DNA from: Diospyros lotus
Lineage: Eukaryota > Streptophyta > Magnoliopsida > Ericales > Ebenaceae
Direction of reading: 5' to 3'
DNA length: 64,000 nt
NCBI RefSeq assembly: GCF_014633365.1
Contig: NC_068344.1
Span: 34,780,670 to 34,844,669 of the forward strand
Shown here: positions 11,209 to 22,110 of the stretch, piece after piece
How positions within the stretch are numbered: position 1 is the stretch's first letter
How the letters are laid out: each line of letters begins with the position of its first letter
Made by a program: the position numbers and the translations under genes
The notes under the pieces: generated by a model
Seen by the model: the letters and a program-made list of their open reading frames with translations, nothing else
Told to the model about the DNA's origin: nothing
Databases searched by the model: none

Positions 11209-12070
11209 TCAAGAACCAGACATTTTCCCCGTAAAATCAAGAAAGCAATCCAATACTTCGTCCCAATCTTCCAGTGGCTCCCCAACTACAACCTTCGCCT
11301 GCTCCGGTACGATCTTCTGGCAGGAATCACCATCGCCAGCCTCGCCATTCCCCAAGGAGTCAGCTACGCCAAGCTCGCCAACGTCCCTCCGGTCATCGGA
11401 CTCTGTAAGCCCTTCCGTCGACAACATATGCTTTGACACTGAAATTTCATTCGCTCATACTACTGCCTCGAAAACACAGTCTTAAGTCATAAATCAAAGA
11501 TACTGAATAAAGATCACTCATGTGTCGTTAGTGCACGCAAGGTGGTAATTGGTTTTGCTTTTAAAAAAAAACTAAATTGTGTTTTAATTTGTTTATATAA
11601 TATGCAGATTCAAGCTTTGTTCCTCCCCTTGTTTATGCCGTGTTTGGCAGCTCCAAGCATGTTGCTGTTGGAACGGTGGCGGCCTGTTCTTTGCTTATAT
11701 CATCGACGATCGAAGACAAAGTGTCGCCAAATGAAAATCCGGACTTGTATCTTCACCTGGTTTTCACGGCCACCTTCTTCGCAGGTCTCCTTCAAACGGC
11801 TATGGGCTTCTTGAGGTGAGACCTTCGATGAAATTAAGGCTGATTCATGGGCGGCACATGGATTTCGTATCGCATTCGACGAATACCGGATTCATGGGCG
11901 GCACCGCCATGGTGATCTGCCAGTTACAGCTAATGGGCATGCTTGGATTGAAGCATTTCACCGAATCACCACCAAGACTGACGTAGTTTCCGTTTTACGT
12001 TCAATCTTCAGCCACAGAAATGAGGTTTTACGTTAGTTCCATCCCTTTCATCGAGATTTACTATGACGGT

Positions 12071-12080
12071 CCCCCCCCCC

Positions 12081-12131
<51 letters not shown>
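12071..12131. repeat. Poly-C followed by (CA)n microsatellite
   Basis: A run of 27 C is followed by about 17 CA units. It sits in what was intron 3 of pseudogene C, just after the exon 3 relic and before the minisatellite. The exact C count is prone to sequencing error. Confidence 0.85.
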
Positions 12132-12133
<2 letters not shown>

Positions 12134-12140
12134 TTTTTTC

Positions 12141-13167
12141 TAGTATAAATCATGATTGATGATGGTATCATTAGTTATATAACACTTTTTCATTAAATAA
12201 GGTTAAGAAGACCATGTGTTATTGTCTTATGTGTCTCGGACATCATCTAATGGGAATGTGACATATAATTGATGATACCGTCATGAGTGACTGACTCATA
12301 GTATTACACTTTTTGAATAATGGTACAAGTCATGATTGATGACAGTGTCATTAGTTATGTGACGCTTTCTCATTAAAAAAGACTAAGAAGACCATGTATC
12401 ATTGTCTTCTATACTTAGCTAGCATCTCCTTTAATGAGGATGTGACACATGACTGATGATACTGTCATCAGTTATTATCAGTCATGACTCATAACATTAC
12501 TCTTTTGAATAATGGTACAAGTCATAATTAATGATGATATCATTAGTTATGTGGCACTTTATCATTGAAAGGGACTAAGGAGACCATGTGTCATTATCTT
12601 TTGTGTCTAGCACATCCTTTAACGAGTATGTAACACATGACTGATGATACCGTCATCAATAATCATGACTCGTAGTATTATTTTTTTAAATAATGATACA
12701 AGTTATGATTGATAACGGTGTTATCAGTTATGTGATGCTTCCTCATTAAAGGAGACTAAGGAGACCATGTGTTATTATCTCATATGTCTAGCACCTCTTA
12801 TAATGAGAATGCGACACATGATTGATGATACCATCATCAGTCATGACTCATCCCATTACTTCTTTTGAATAATGGTACAACTCATGATTGATGACGGTGT
12901 CATCAGTTATGTGATGCTTTCTCATTGAAGGAGACTAAGAAGACCATGTGTAACACCTCTTTTAATGAGGATGTGATACATGACTGATGATACCGTTATC
13001 AGTCATGACTCATAACATTACTCTTTTGAATAATGGTATAAGTCATGATTAATGACGATGTCATCAATTATGTGACACTTCATCATTAAAGAGGGTTAAA
13101 GAGACCATATATCATTATTTCTTGTATTATATCTAGCACCTCCTCTAATGTGGATGTGACACATGAC
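12141..13167. repeat. Minisatellite, about six units of 160-190 bp
   Basis: Each unit contains TACAAGTCATGATTGATGAC-like sequence, a GTGTCATCAGTTATGTGA block, AAGGAGACTAAGGAGACCATG-like sequence and ACACATGACTGATGATAC, ending in TTTTGAATAATGG. Unit starts are near 12141, 12319, 12511, 12692, 12869 and 13030. The units have diverged by substitutions and small indels. It lies inside intron 3 of pseudogene C; flanking intron sequence resumes near 13170 at AAGGTCGGCCCTTAGGAAGG. Confidence 0.88.
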
Positions 13168-14234
13168 TGTTGCTTAAATGAAGGTCGGCCCTTAGGAAGG
13201 ACAATAATTAGGCAATAATACATGCTTAATTAATATCTAATCCTAACTTTGTGCAAGATTTAAAATCACTAAATTAATTATTAACTTTAGGCAATAATAC
13301 ATATGATTAATTAAGATATATTTTTATTAATTTTTATAAAATGCAGTGCTAAGAGAGCGTGGTCATGGGTCTAATTTTCTTGGTATTTCTCCAAATCACA
13401 AGATATATTGTGAGTTCCTCCCTCACATATTTTTGAAAAACAGTTATAAATAAAATCTTGTATTTATATTAATAATTAAAAATATTATATATAATTAAAT
13501 TGGAATTTTGACTTTGCAGTCAAAGAAGAAACCAAAGTTATTCTTGGTATCTGCAGTAGCGCTGATGGTGGTGGTGGTTACTGGCGGCCTCTTTGCCTAT
13601 TTAGCTCATGTCGAGAAGCATGGAATTCAAATCGTATAAAAATTTATCTTGTTGAATTTTTTACGACCCTTCTGTTTTAGGTTGGGCTTCCTATCCGTGG
13701 AGCCCTATTGCATGTAGTAAGGCCTGCTAGTTGCAAATTAGGGAAGATACCAAACTCGATGTTATATCTCGATGTCGAGCAGTATCTTGGTGCAGCTGAG
13801 CTATCGGGAATCATCGTTCTGCAACTCGGTTCCCCTATATATTTACTTTGCAAACTGCACTTACATTAAAGAAAGGTAAACTTTAATCTTTGATTTTACT
13901 TATATATATATTTGATTTGTGAACAATTGAGATTGATGAAGTTTTGCTCTTGCGTTCTTGTCTTTGTTCAAATTTTTTACCATAATTTTGAGGTGGGCTA
14001 GAGATGAAGATGATAAGGAGAATGACAATTGAGCATATTTTGTTGGATTTGGGAGGCAAGTTTGATGATCTAAGTAGTAAAGTACAGTTTAATTAAGCTT
14101 GGCAAGATTGAACAAGTTTGCATGGCAACAATATTAATGTATATGATGTCTTGTAGATGGCTAGTGATGGCATAATTTTATTTTAATTTTTGTTACTAAA
14201 GTTTGTAATACAACATGAATGTTGCTATGCAAGA

Positions 14235-15020
14235 TGTTGATTTTATGTGATTTAAAATTGTTTAAATGATTTTTTCATTTGCATTTTGATTTATTAAATC
14301 TGATTGCATACTGTTATATGAAATTGAGAATTATATTATATTCATTTCATTTGAATTTAATTGTTATGCATATTCTGTTGTTATATAAATCATGTTGGCC
14401 ATTTGGTTTCATTTGGGTTGAGTTTATTATGGGCCGAGCCTTGTCCATATGTGTTTTCCGTGTTGCATTTGCTGCTGGCCTAGCCCATTTTTCGTCCATT
14501 AGATGCTGCTATATAAGGGCTATGTGTTGCCTTAATCTAGACAGATTGCATACTCTCTCTTTCTAAAACCCTAAATCAGCGCCTTCTCTTGAAGCGAGAC
14601 ACATCTTGTGAATCCTTCTCTCGTGTTTTGATCAGTAGGTTATTTCCGTGGTAAGATCATGTGATAAGTGACTTTATTGCTTTAATCTCTATGTTATTTT
14701 AAGTGCCTGAGACGTGAGAAATTGGTTGGCTAAAAGAACATATTCGAGGCCTTGATTTTGAGATTGGTTTAGAACATATATTCACTTGTTCTTGTTTTTT
14801 GGATTTTGTTTCAGTTGTATTTTTTGCAATATTGTTTTACTTTCGTTTGAAGATCTTGTAACCGATCTGTCGTGAGTAGGATCTATTGATCCAAACACGT
14901 ATCTCGTTGTGTCACTATTTGTGTGTGTGAGTTGTGTTTGTATTTTTTGTTTCTTTATTCTTGTTTATTGAGCTTAATCTGTGTTTGATCGAAAAATAGG
15001 TTGATTCGAAAACCAATACA
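14235..15020 (+). mobile_element. Probable solo LTR (786 bp) in pseudogene C
   Basis: The insert begins TGTTGATTTT and ends CAATACA. It interrupts the junction of intron 10 and exon 11, which is continuous in copies D and E (GCTATGCAG then GAGTTACATC). It contains a core promoter-like CTATATAAGGGC near 14509, a transcript-start region with CCCTAAATCAGC, and a T/G-rich 3' part with TAGGATCTATTGATCCAAACACG, all typical of plant Copia-type LTRs. No clean 5-bp target duplication was found (CAAGA versus AAAGT), so the ends may be slightly off or decayed. Confidence 0.5.
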
Positions 15021-15744
15021 AAAGTTACATCTATTGACATAAGAGGGGGTGGAAACCTAGTTGAGGTCCTAAAAAACATGGAAGCAATAGAGATTAAGGT
15101 GTCCTTCGCCATTCTATAGTTCTTATTCATAATTATATATTATAATTGTCATGATATAATAATAATAATAATGATTTTATACATTTTTTTTCTTTTTATA
15201 TGAAATGACGTAATTTATAATTAATTACTTATTAAAAATAAAAATATCTAGTGAATTGGGTTACAATTACAAAGAATGCAACTATCATGCCGTTCTATTT
15301 AAGAAAAAAAATCCATTAAAGTAACATATGATTACAGAAATGATATTGGTATTTTATTCTAATGACATTTTTTATTCAACATTTTGTAAAACAATCATTT
15401 TCCTTGCCCTATTAAGTAAATTTTGCAGGTGGGTTTAGTGAACCCTAGGCTTCAAGTCATGGAGAAGTTGATAGTAACAAATTTAAGAGAAAAAATTGGG
15501 GAAGAAAATGTATTCTTATCAATTGAAGATGCAGTAGTGGCATGCAGATTTGCACTTAAAAGATCAAAGCAAGTCAATACATATCAAGGGTGGAATGGTG
15601 CAGGTAGAACTTGTAACCCTAAATGTATGTAAATAAAGAAAGATATCCATCCGTTTAGATTGGGTGGAAAAATATATAAATATATATATTAGTTATCCTC
15701 AAATTTTGTATCAGCTTTCGTGTTTGATTTTCAAAATTAACTAT

Positions 15745-15971
15745 TCATCAAAAATAAAAGTATCTAGTGAATTGGGTTACAATTACAAAGAATGCAACTA
15801 TCAGGCGGTTTTAATTAAAAAAAAAATCCATTAAAGGAACATATAATTACAGAAATGATATTGATATTTTATTTTAATGACATTTTTTATTCAACATTTT
15901 TGTAAAACAATAACTTTTCTTACCCTATTAAGTAAATTTTGCAGGTGGGTTTAGTGAACCCTAGGTTTTAA
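15745..15971 (+). repeat. Duplicated SULTR intron 11 plus start of exon 12
   Basis: This is a second copy of 15230-15455: AAAAATAAAAGTATCTAGTG, the TTACAATTACAAAGAATGC block, GACATTTTTTATTCAACATT, and the acceptor plus GTGGGTTTAGTGAACCCTAGG. A third short copy of the acceptor and exon start lies at 16425-16453. The arrangement suggests a local duplication later opened by the MITE-like element at 15980. Confidence 0.8.
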
Positions 15972-15979
15972 CGAAAAAA

Positions 15980-16392
15980 AATGCTATTTGTACAGAAAAT
16001 TTTTTTACAGAATACTTACATGATGATATATCGCGATATTTTGACAATAAAATATCGCGATATTTTGATTCCTGTTCATCTCCTTCTCCCTCTCCCCCAT
16101 TCCCTCGCCGTTGCAACCTCACCTACCGTCGCCTCGCCACTGCAACTTTCGGCGCCTCGCCCCGTCGCCTCATCGCATCGTGTCGCCTCAGTTGCCTCGC
16201 CTCGCCACTGCCACCGCCGTCGCTTGTCGCTGCTATCGCCGTCGTTGGGGCCGATGGTGTGAGAGGGAGAGCGAGAGAGAGACATGGAGAGAGATGTTTT
16301 AGGCATTTGGATCATTAATTGCAGGGGTAAAATGGATATTTTGACTCTTCTGTAAATATTTCTGTAATATATGTTCTGCACAAATATGACTC
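15980..16392. mobile_element. MITE-like element with GC-rich core (family X, member 1)
   Basis: The left end reads ATGCTATTTGTACAGAA; the right end on the minus strand reads GTCATATTTGTGCAGAAC, an imperfect inverted repeat, with further TTACAGAA motifs on both sides. The middle (16080-16260) is C-rich, with TCGCC/GTCGC repeats, and contrasts with the AT-rich surroundings. A second member with the same design lies at 33027-33430. It separates two copies of the exon 12 start of the sulfate transporter. Frames through the core are low-complexity and not considered genes. Confidence 0.55.
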
Positions 16393-16459
16393 TCTCTAAT
16401 ATATGTTCTGTAAATATATGTTTTGCAGGTGGGTTTAGTGAACCCTAGGTTTTAATGAA

Positions 16460-16680
16460 TCAGGCAGTTATCGATGTCTGCAGTTATAGTTTATTTATTT
16501 ATTTTGTCTCCAGCAGCAGATTTGTTTGGGATCTGTCACCTCACTAGGAGGAGCACCGACCGTATCCACAAAAGGCATACAGTCAGCCACCACTTCATCC
16601 TGTAAACCAGCCGTTCAGATAACTGAAGGATCCAAAATTTAAGTGTGAAAAGACATTAGGCTGATGATTTTAATCAAAAG
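16460..16680 (-). other. Unidentified relic shared with 37338-37450
   Basis: On the minus strand, the segment GGATCCTTCAGTTATCTGAAC, GGATGAAGTGGTGGCTGACT, GCCTTTTGTGGATACGGT and GTGAGGTGACAGATCCCAA matches plus-strand sequence at 37338-37450. Both lie next to old 3' flanking DNA of the sulfate transporter. It may be a gene or transposon relic; I do not recognise it. Confidence 0.45.
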
Positions 16681-16866
16681 ATTGAAAACCACAACCACAA
16701 GGACAAAAAAAGGCTGATGATTTTATTCAAAAGATTGAAAACCAAACATGAAAGCTGATACATAACTTGAGGATAACTAATATATATATTTTCTTACCCA
16801 ATCTAAACGGATGGATGCCTTTTTTTCATTTACATACATTTAGGATTACAAAAGCTAACTGCATAA

Positions 16867-19800
16867 TTACACCCTTAACGTATCAACTTGTTTTGATCTT
16901 TTGAGTGCAAATCTGCATGCCTCTACTGCATATTCGATTGATAAGAATACATTTTCTTTTCCAATTTTCTCTACGAATTTTGATACTATCAACTTCTCCA
17001 TGACCTCAAGCCTAGGGTTCACTAAACCCACCTGCAAAATTTACTCAATAGGGTAAGGAAAATGATAGTTTTACAAAATATTGATTAAAAAATATCGCTA
17101 GGGTAATGGATTTTTTTTTCTTAATTAGAATGACACGATAGTTGCATTCTTTGTAAATGTAACGGAGTTTGGTAGATACTTTTATTTTTGATGAATAGTT
17201 AAATATAAATTATGTCATTTCATATAAAAAGAATATATGTATAGTTATTATTAAATCATGGCAATTATAATAATTATGGATAAGAACTAAAGAACGGTGA
17301 AGGGCACCTTAATCTCTCTTGCTTCCATATTTTTTAAGAGCTCAACTAGGGTTTCCACCCCAGTTATGTCAATGGATGTAACTCCTGCATAGCAACATTC
17401 ATCTTGTATTAAACTTACAGTAACACAAATCAGAATAAAATTGTGCCATCACTAGCCATCTACAAGAAATCATAAACATTAATATTGTTGCCATGTAAAC
17501 TTGTTTCAATCCTGCCAAGCTTAAGTAAACTGCAATTTACTACTTAATTAGATCATCAAACTTACCTCCGAAATCCAACAAAAGATGCTCAATGTCATTC
17601 TCTTTATCCTCTTCATCTCTAACCCACCTCAAAATTCTGGTAAAAATTTTGAACAAAGACAAGAACGCATGATCAGCACAACTTCATCAATCTCAATTGT
17701 TCACAAATCAAATATATATATATAAGTATAAAATAAAAAATTAAAGTTTACCTTTCTCTAATGTAAGTGCAGTTTGCAAAGTAAATAGGGGAACCGAGTT
17801 GCACAACAATGGTTCCCGGCAGCTCGGTTGCGCCAGGATATTGCTCGACGTCGCGATATAATGTTGAGTTTGGTACCTTCCCTAGTTTGCAGCTAGCAGG
17901 CCTTGCCACATACAGTAGGGCTCTAAGGATGGAAAGCCCAATCTGAAACGGAAAGGTCGTGAACAATTCAACAAGGTAAATTTTTATACAAAATGATGCG
18001 ACTCATTAGTGATCAATCACATATCGATGTGCTATATATATATATAGCTTACGGATAACATGAGGCCAATGTCCATGCTAATGAAGGAGACGCCAAAGAA
18101 AGCGACCATGCAGATGCAGAAATCGAATTTGTCAGTCTTGAAGAGGTGATAGGCCTTCTTGTACTTGATCAAGCCGAACATAGCTGACATGATAATGGCG
18201 GAAAGGGCGACGAGAGGGGTGTAGCGAAAGAGATGAGCTAGCAAGAGAAGGGTGAGCATCATGCAGAGGGACATCACCACGTTCGACATTGCTGTCTTGC
18301 ACCCAGCGTTGAAGTTGACAGCGGTTTTAGAGAATGGCCCTGCAGATTAATTAAGAAACCGTCGTCTGGAAACGTTAAAAGAAAATCCTTTTATTCGTTT
18401 CTCAATCAAATTCTTTATCAGGTTTCGGATAGGGACCTGTAGTCAAGTAACAAGAAGTGAGGGAGCCGACTATGTTCATCAAACCGATGGCAATCATCTC
18501 CTTGTTCCCATCAATCTGTTCATTCTTCATTATGGCAAAGCTCCTTCCAATTGCTATTCCCTCCTGCAGTAACATTAATATTTTAATTTTAACATTGTAT
18601 ATATATATATATATAAATACATATGTTTGGAAACAACTGTATATAGTTAAGGAGTTACCCATTTGAACCTTTATTATGACAAAGTAGGAAAAAGCGTGAT
18701 TTTAAATTTTAATGATGAAGTTCTTGGTTCTTACAGCAAGAGCCACCATGGCCGTGATGATCCCAGCTTGCAGAGGGGCTGATATGTACTTAGCGTCAAA
18801 GTTTAGGTCCTTAATGGAAAGGGGATTCAACCCTTTTTTCAGGTCACCAACCTGCAATCCCAAGCCCAAAGAAAGTTAATTTAGAAGATTTCTAAAAGAC
18901 AAAATTAAAGGAAAATAATTCACTTGCTTTTAAGAATAATAAACTAAAAAGGTTGTCCCTTTCTTCGGCATAAATGTATTTGTTGTCTTCTCTTTTATTC
19001 AATTAAATAAAAAATATATATAATTCAAGCTTTAAGATCATGAGTCCCAGTAATTTCTTTTGCCATTCAGTCTAATACATCTATAAAATTTAGTCTATAC
19101 ATACATAATGTACATGATGGATAGGTTATCGTGCATGTTTAAAAAACCAGACCTAGCTATTCTTTTCATTAGTCCAAATAAATGATATAAGCATTTTTAG
19201 ATTACTTTTTTGCCCTTTTACATGAACAAATACAGAATCCAGAACCTATACCTAGCATATGGGGATGTAAGTACCTGGCTTTAGGCCGGCCCGTCCAGCC
19301 CAAGCCCAATATTTGAGCCGAAAATGATTCTATGGATTGGCCTAGTTGGAAATGGGCCAAAGTGAACAAAAAATAGGAAAAACAAGGCTTTAAGCCGGTC
19401 CACTGGTGTGATCGGACCTGGCTTTAGGCCGGTCCACTGGTGTGATTTTGAAAAGGACAAAAAATAGGAAAAACAAAAGAAGGAAAATTTTGTTGGGTGT
19501 GTAAAGTGACCTATTATCTAATAATTAAAATTTGATCACATTATTAAAGACTTTTTAATTTGGTTTTATTATTTATTAAATAAAAATTATTTTAATCTTC
19601 TGTTACCAGATTAATTGTGAAGGAAAGTAATTAATGATTAATTCAAAGGTCAAAATACAGATTAGTAAAAAAAATAAAATAAAATAAAGAGAGGCAATTA
19701 AAGGGAACTAACAATTTGAATTCCATGCTTCTCGGCATGAGCTAAGTAGGCAAAGAGGCCACCGGTAACCACCACCACCATCGGAGCTACTGCGGATACC

Positions 19801-22018
19801 CAAAATAGCTTTGGTTTCTTTTTTGACTGCAAATTAAAAATCCTAATTTAATTATTGATATAAATACAAGCTATTATTTGTAACATTTTTCAAAATATAC
19901 ATGAAGAAGGAACTCACAAAATATCTCGTGACTTGGAGAAATACCAAGAAAATTATACCCACGACCACGCTCTCTCCTCGCCACTGTATTTTACAAAAAT
20001 TAATAAAAATATATAAAAAATAATTAACAAATTAAATTTCATATAACTGCATCATGTGCTATGATGTACTATTGTTATTAATTAAAATTAATAAAGATTA
20101 GGGTTGGATATTAATTAATTAGGCATGTATTATTGTCTAATGATTGTCCTTCCGAAGGAAGGGCCTTCGTTTAAGCCACGGATGCTATAGAAAAAACCGT
20201 GGACGGATACGTGGGGGAGTCTAAACGTCATGGTAAATCTCGAAGAAAGTGATGGAACAACAGAGAAAATAATTTTGATTATTAACATAATTTAATTGTA
20301 ATATATTTTAAAATAACAATTCAGTCAAATGATTTATATTATGTATGGCCGTAAAACCTCCTTTCTGTTGCTGAAGATTGAACGTAAAACCGAAACTACG
20401 TCAGTTTTGGTGGTGAAATGTTTCAATCCAAACATGCCCTTCAGCTGTTGCAGGCAGATCAGCATGGCGGTGCCGCCCATGAATCCGGTGATCGCCGAAT
20501 GCGATAAGAAATCCACCAATATTCCAAGCCTGCACGAACATCACTAAAATCTGTAATTAATCACTGGAGATTATAATAAATTTGAAGAGATTCAATTGTC
20601 AATTTAAAGTGTGAGTATATGTGTGTGTGTGTGTGTGTCCATCAGCTTCTTCCTTAATTTCGTCGAAGATCTCACCTCAAAAAGCCCATGGCCGTTTGAA
20701 GGAGACCTGCGAAGAAGGTGGCCGTGAAAACCAGGCGAAGATACAAGTCCGGATTATCATTTGGCGACACTTTGTCTCCGATCGTCGATGATATAAGCAA
20801 AGAACAGGCCGCCACTGTTCCAACAGCAACATGCTTGGAGCTGCCAAACACGGCATAAACAAGAGGAGGAACAAAGCTTGAATCTGCATATACAAACAAA
20901 GTTAAAACCACGATTTAGTTTTTTTTTCAAAGCAAAGCCAATCACCGCCATCCAAGTGCTAAAAATGACTCTCAAGGATCTCCGACATAGATCAATTGAC
21001 AAAGGAAGAATGTACTGGGTATTGTTTTTTAGGTTCTCAGATTCTGTATTTGAGTTCTGATCAAGAAATAGTTCAGCAGGTAAGGAATGATCCTGAAAAA
21101 TAAAAAATGCTTGTCATCCTCACGTTTGCGGTTGTGCTAGGGGTCGAAACCTGTCTGCTAGATTTCTTGATTTACCTATCCTGCTAAAATCATGGGCGGA
21201 ATAGCGGGGGCGCTCGTGATGATGAGTTAACCAAAAAAAAAAAATACTGACTCTCAAGGTCAGATTTAGAAATTTATATAAAAAGAGATTGAAATTTTTT
21301 TTAGATGTAAAATTATATATCACAAATTTTTTTTAGATGTAAGATAGTCAGTAATTTTTTTTAGACTAATTTATTATTAAAATTAATTTTTATATAAAAA
21401 AATAATTTTAATTATGACCCGGCATGTAGATCCGCCGCTGCTCATGAGTGATCTCTTCCCAAATTTTTCGAAAATTATTTAGTATCTATGATTTATAACT
21501 CAAGACAGTATTATTGTGTTATTATTAATAATCAGTCGCCATTAAAGAAAGCTCCCACCGAATTGACTTATGACTGCGAGACTGCGTTGCCGCTTTAGCA
21601 TTTCCTTTCCAAAAAATTGTTATTTTTGTTTTTACGTAAAAAAGTCTGTGACTTTAAGATTGGAATTAAAGCATATGTTAATTAGTCGACGGAAGGGCTT
21701 ACAGAGGCCGATGACCGGAGGGACGTTGGCGAGCTTGGCGTAGCTGATTCCTTGGGGAATGGCGAGGCTGGCGATGGTGATTCCGGCCAGAAGATCGTAC
21801 CGGAACAGGCGAAGGTTGTAGCTGGGGAGCCACTGGAAGATTGGGACGAAGTATTGGATTGCTTTCTTGGTTTTACCGGAAAATGTCTGGTTCTTGAAGT
21901 CGTGGAACGGATCGTCGGGGAAGAGAGTCTCCTTGACGGCCGCCTTGAATGTGGTGGCGAAGCTTCTTGGAGTGGCGAAGCTCACCTTCTGGTCGGCGGA
22001 TTCAGCTGGACTTGCCAT
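16867..22018 (-). CDS. SULTR3-like sulfate transporter, copy D (12 exons, 633 aa)
   Basis: A plasma-membrane or plastid anion/proton symporter of the SLC26/SulP family. Exons: 21703-22018, 20676-20883, 20358-20529, 19918-19983, 19713-19826, 18735-18851, 18437-18563, 18053-18339, 17752-17942, 17566-17627, 17308-17384, 16867-17031. All junctions are GT-AG and the frame is kept throughout. The protein has a cytosolic N-terminus (FPDDPFHDFKNQ), a transmembrane core (residues about 60-480; IASLAIPQGISYAKLA, GFMGGTAMLICLQQLKG, NFNAGCKTA), and a C-terminal STAS domain (about 500-625) with the usual IDxTG (IDITG) and NPR motifs. The LGILVDFLSHSAITGF and LKHFTTKTDVVSVLRS signatures point to plant group 3. 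Length is slightly short of the usual 640-660. The substrate of group 3 members varies, so transport specificity is inferred only at family level. A TATA box lies 84 bases upstream of the ATG. Confidence 0.93.
20978..21247 (+). mobile_element. Probable poly-A retroposon in intron 1 of copy D
   Basis: A 12-base direct repeat TGACTCTCAAGG (20966-20977 and 21248-21259) flanks about 270 bases ending in a run of 12 A. Near its 3' half is GGTCGAAACC, which resembles a pol III B box. Target duplication plus poly-A tail is the signature of LINE-driven retroposition (SINE or processed RNA). Copy E has a shorter intron 1 here, but that intron also has a separate deletion, so it is not a strict empty site. 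Confidence 0.5.
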
Positions 22019-22101
22019 TGCCGGCCGCCACAGAGAGAGATACAGAGCTTGAGAGAGAGAGAGAGAGAGATTGCTGTTCGTTTGAAGTGGTGAAATGTGC
22101 G

Positions 22102-22110
22102 TATTTATAG
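22102..22110 (-). promoter_or_regulatory. TATA box of SULTR copy D
   Basis: CTATAAATA on the minus strand, 84 bases before the ATG, is conserved in copy E (31961-31969). The implied 5' UTR is short and contains a GA/CT microsatellite (about 22051-22070). Sequence further upstream is shared with copy E for over 3 kb. Confidence 0.75.

Larger units (their letters stand above)
11209..15632 (+). pseudogene. Near full-length SULTR3-like pseudogene (copy C)
   Basis: Exon relics in order: 1 (11209-11404, 5' end missing, one extra base in the TCCCCGTAAAA segment shifts the frame), 2 (11608-11815, intact), 3 (about 11849-12024, degraded), 4 (13347-13409, in-frame TAA), 5 (13520-13633, intact), 9 (13681-13875, 4 extra bases), 10 (13993-14055, one extra base), 11 (15022-15098) and 12 (15429-15632, open). 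Exons 6-8 are gone: intron 5 joins directly to the end of intron 8 near 13634. Intron 3 holds a minisatellite and exon 11 is split from its acceptor by a probable solo LTR. It faces the intact copy D tail-to-tail. It cannot encode a transporter. Confidence 0.88.

Noticed and set aside
16076..16381. Frames through the GC-rich core of the MITE-like element
   Set aside because: TCGCC-type repeats give open frames in several registers at once, which is compositional rather than coding.
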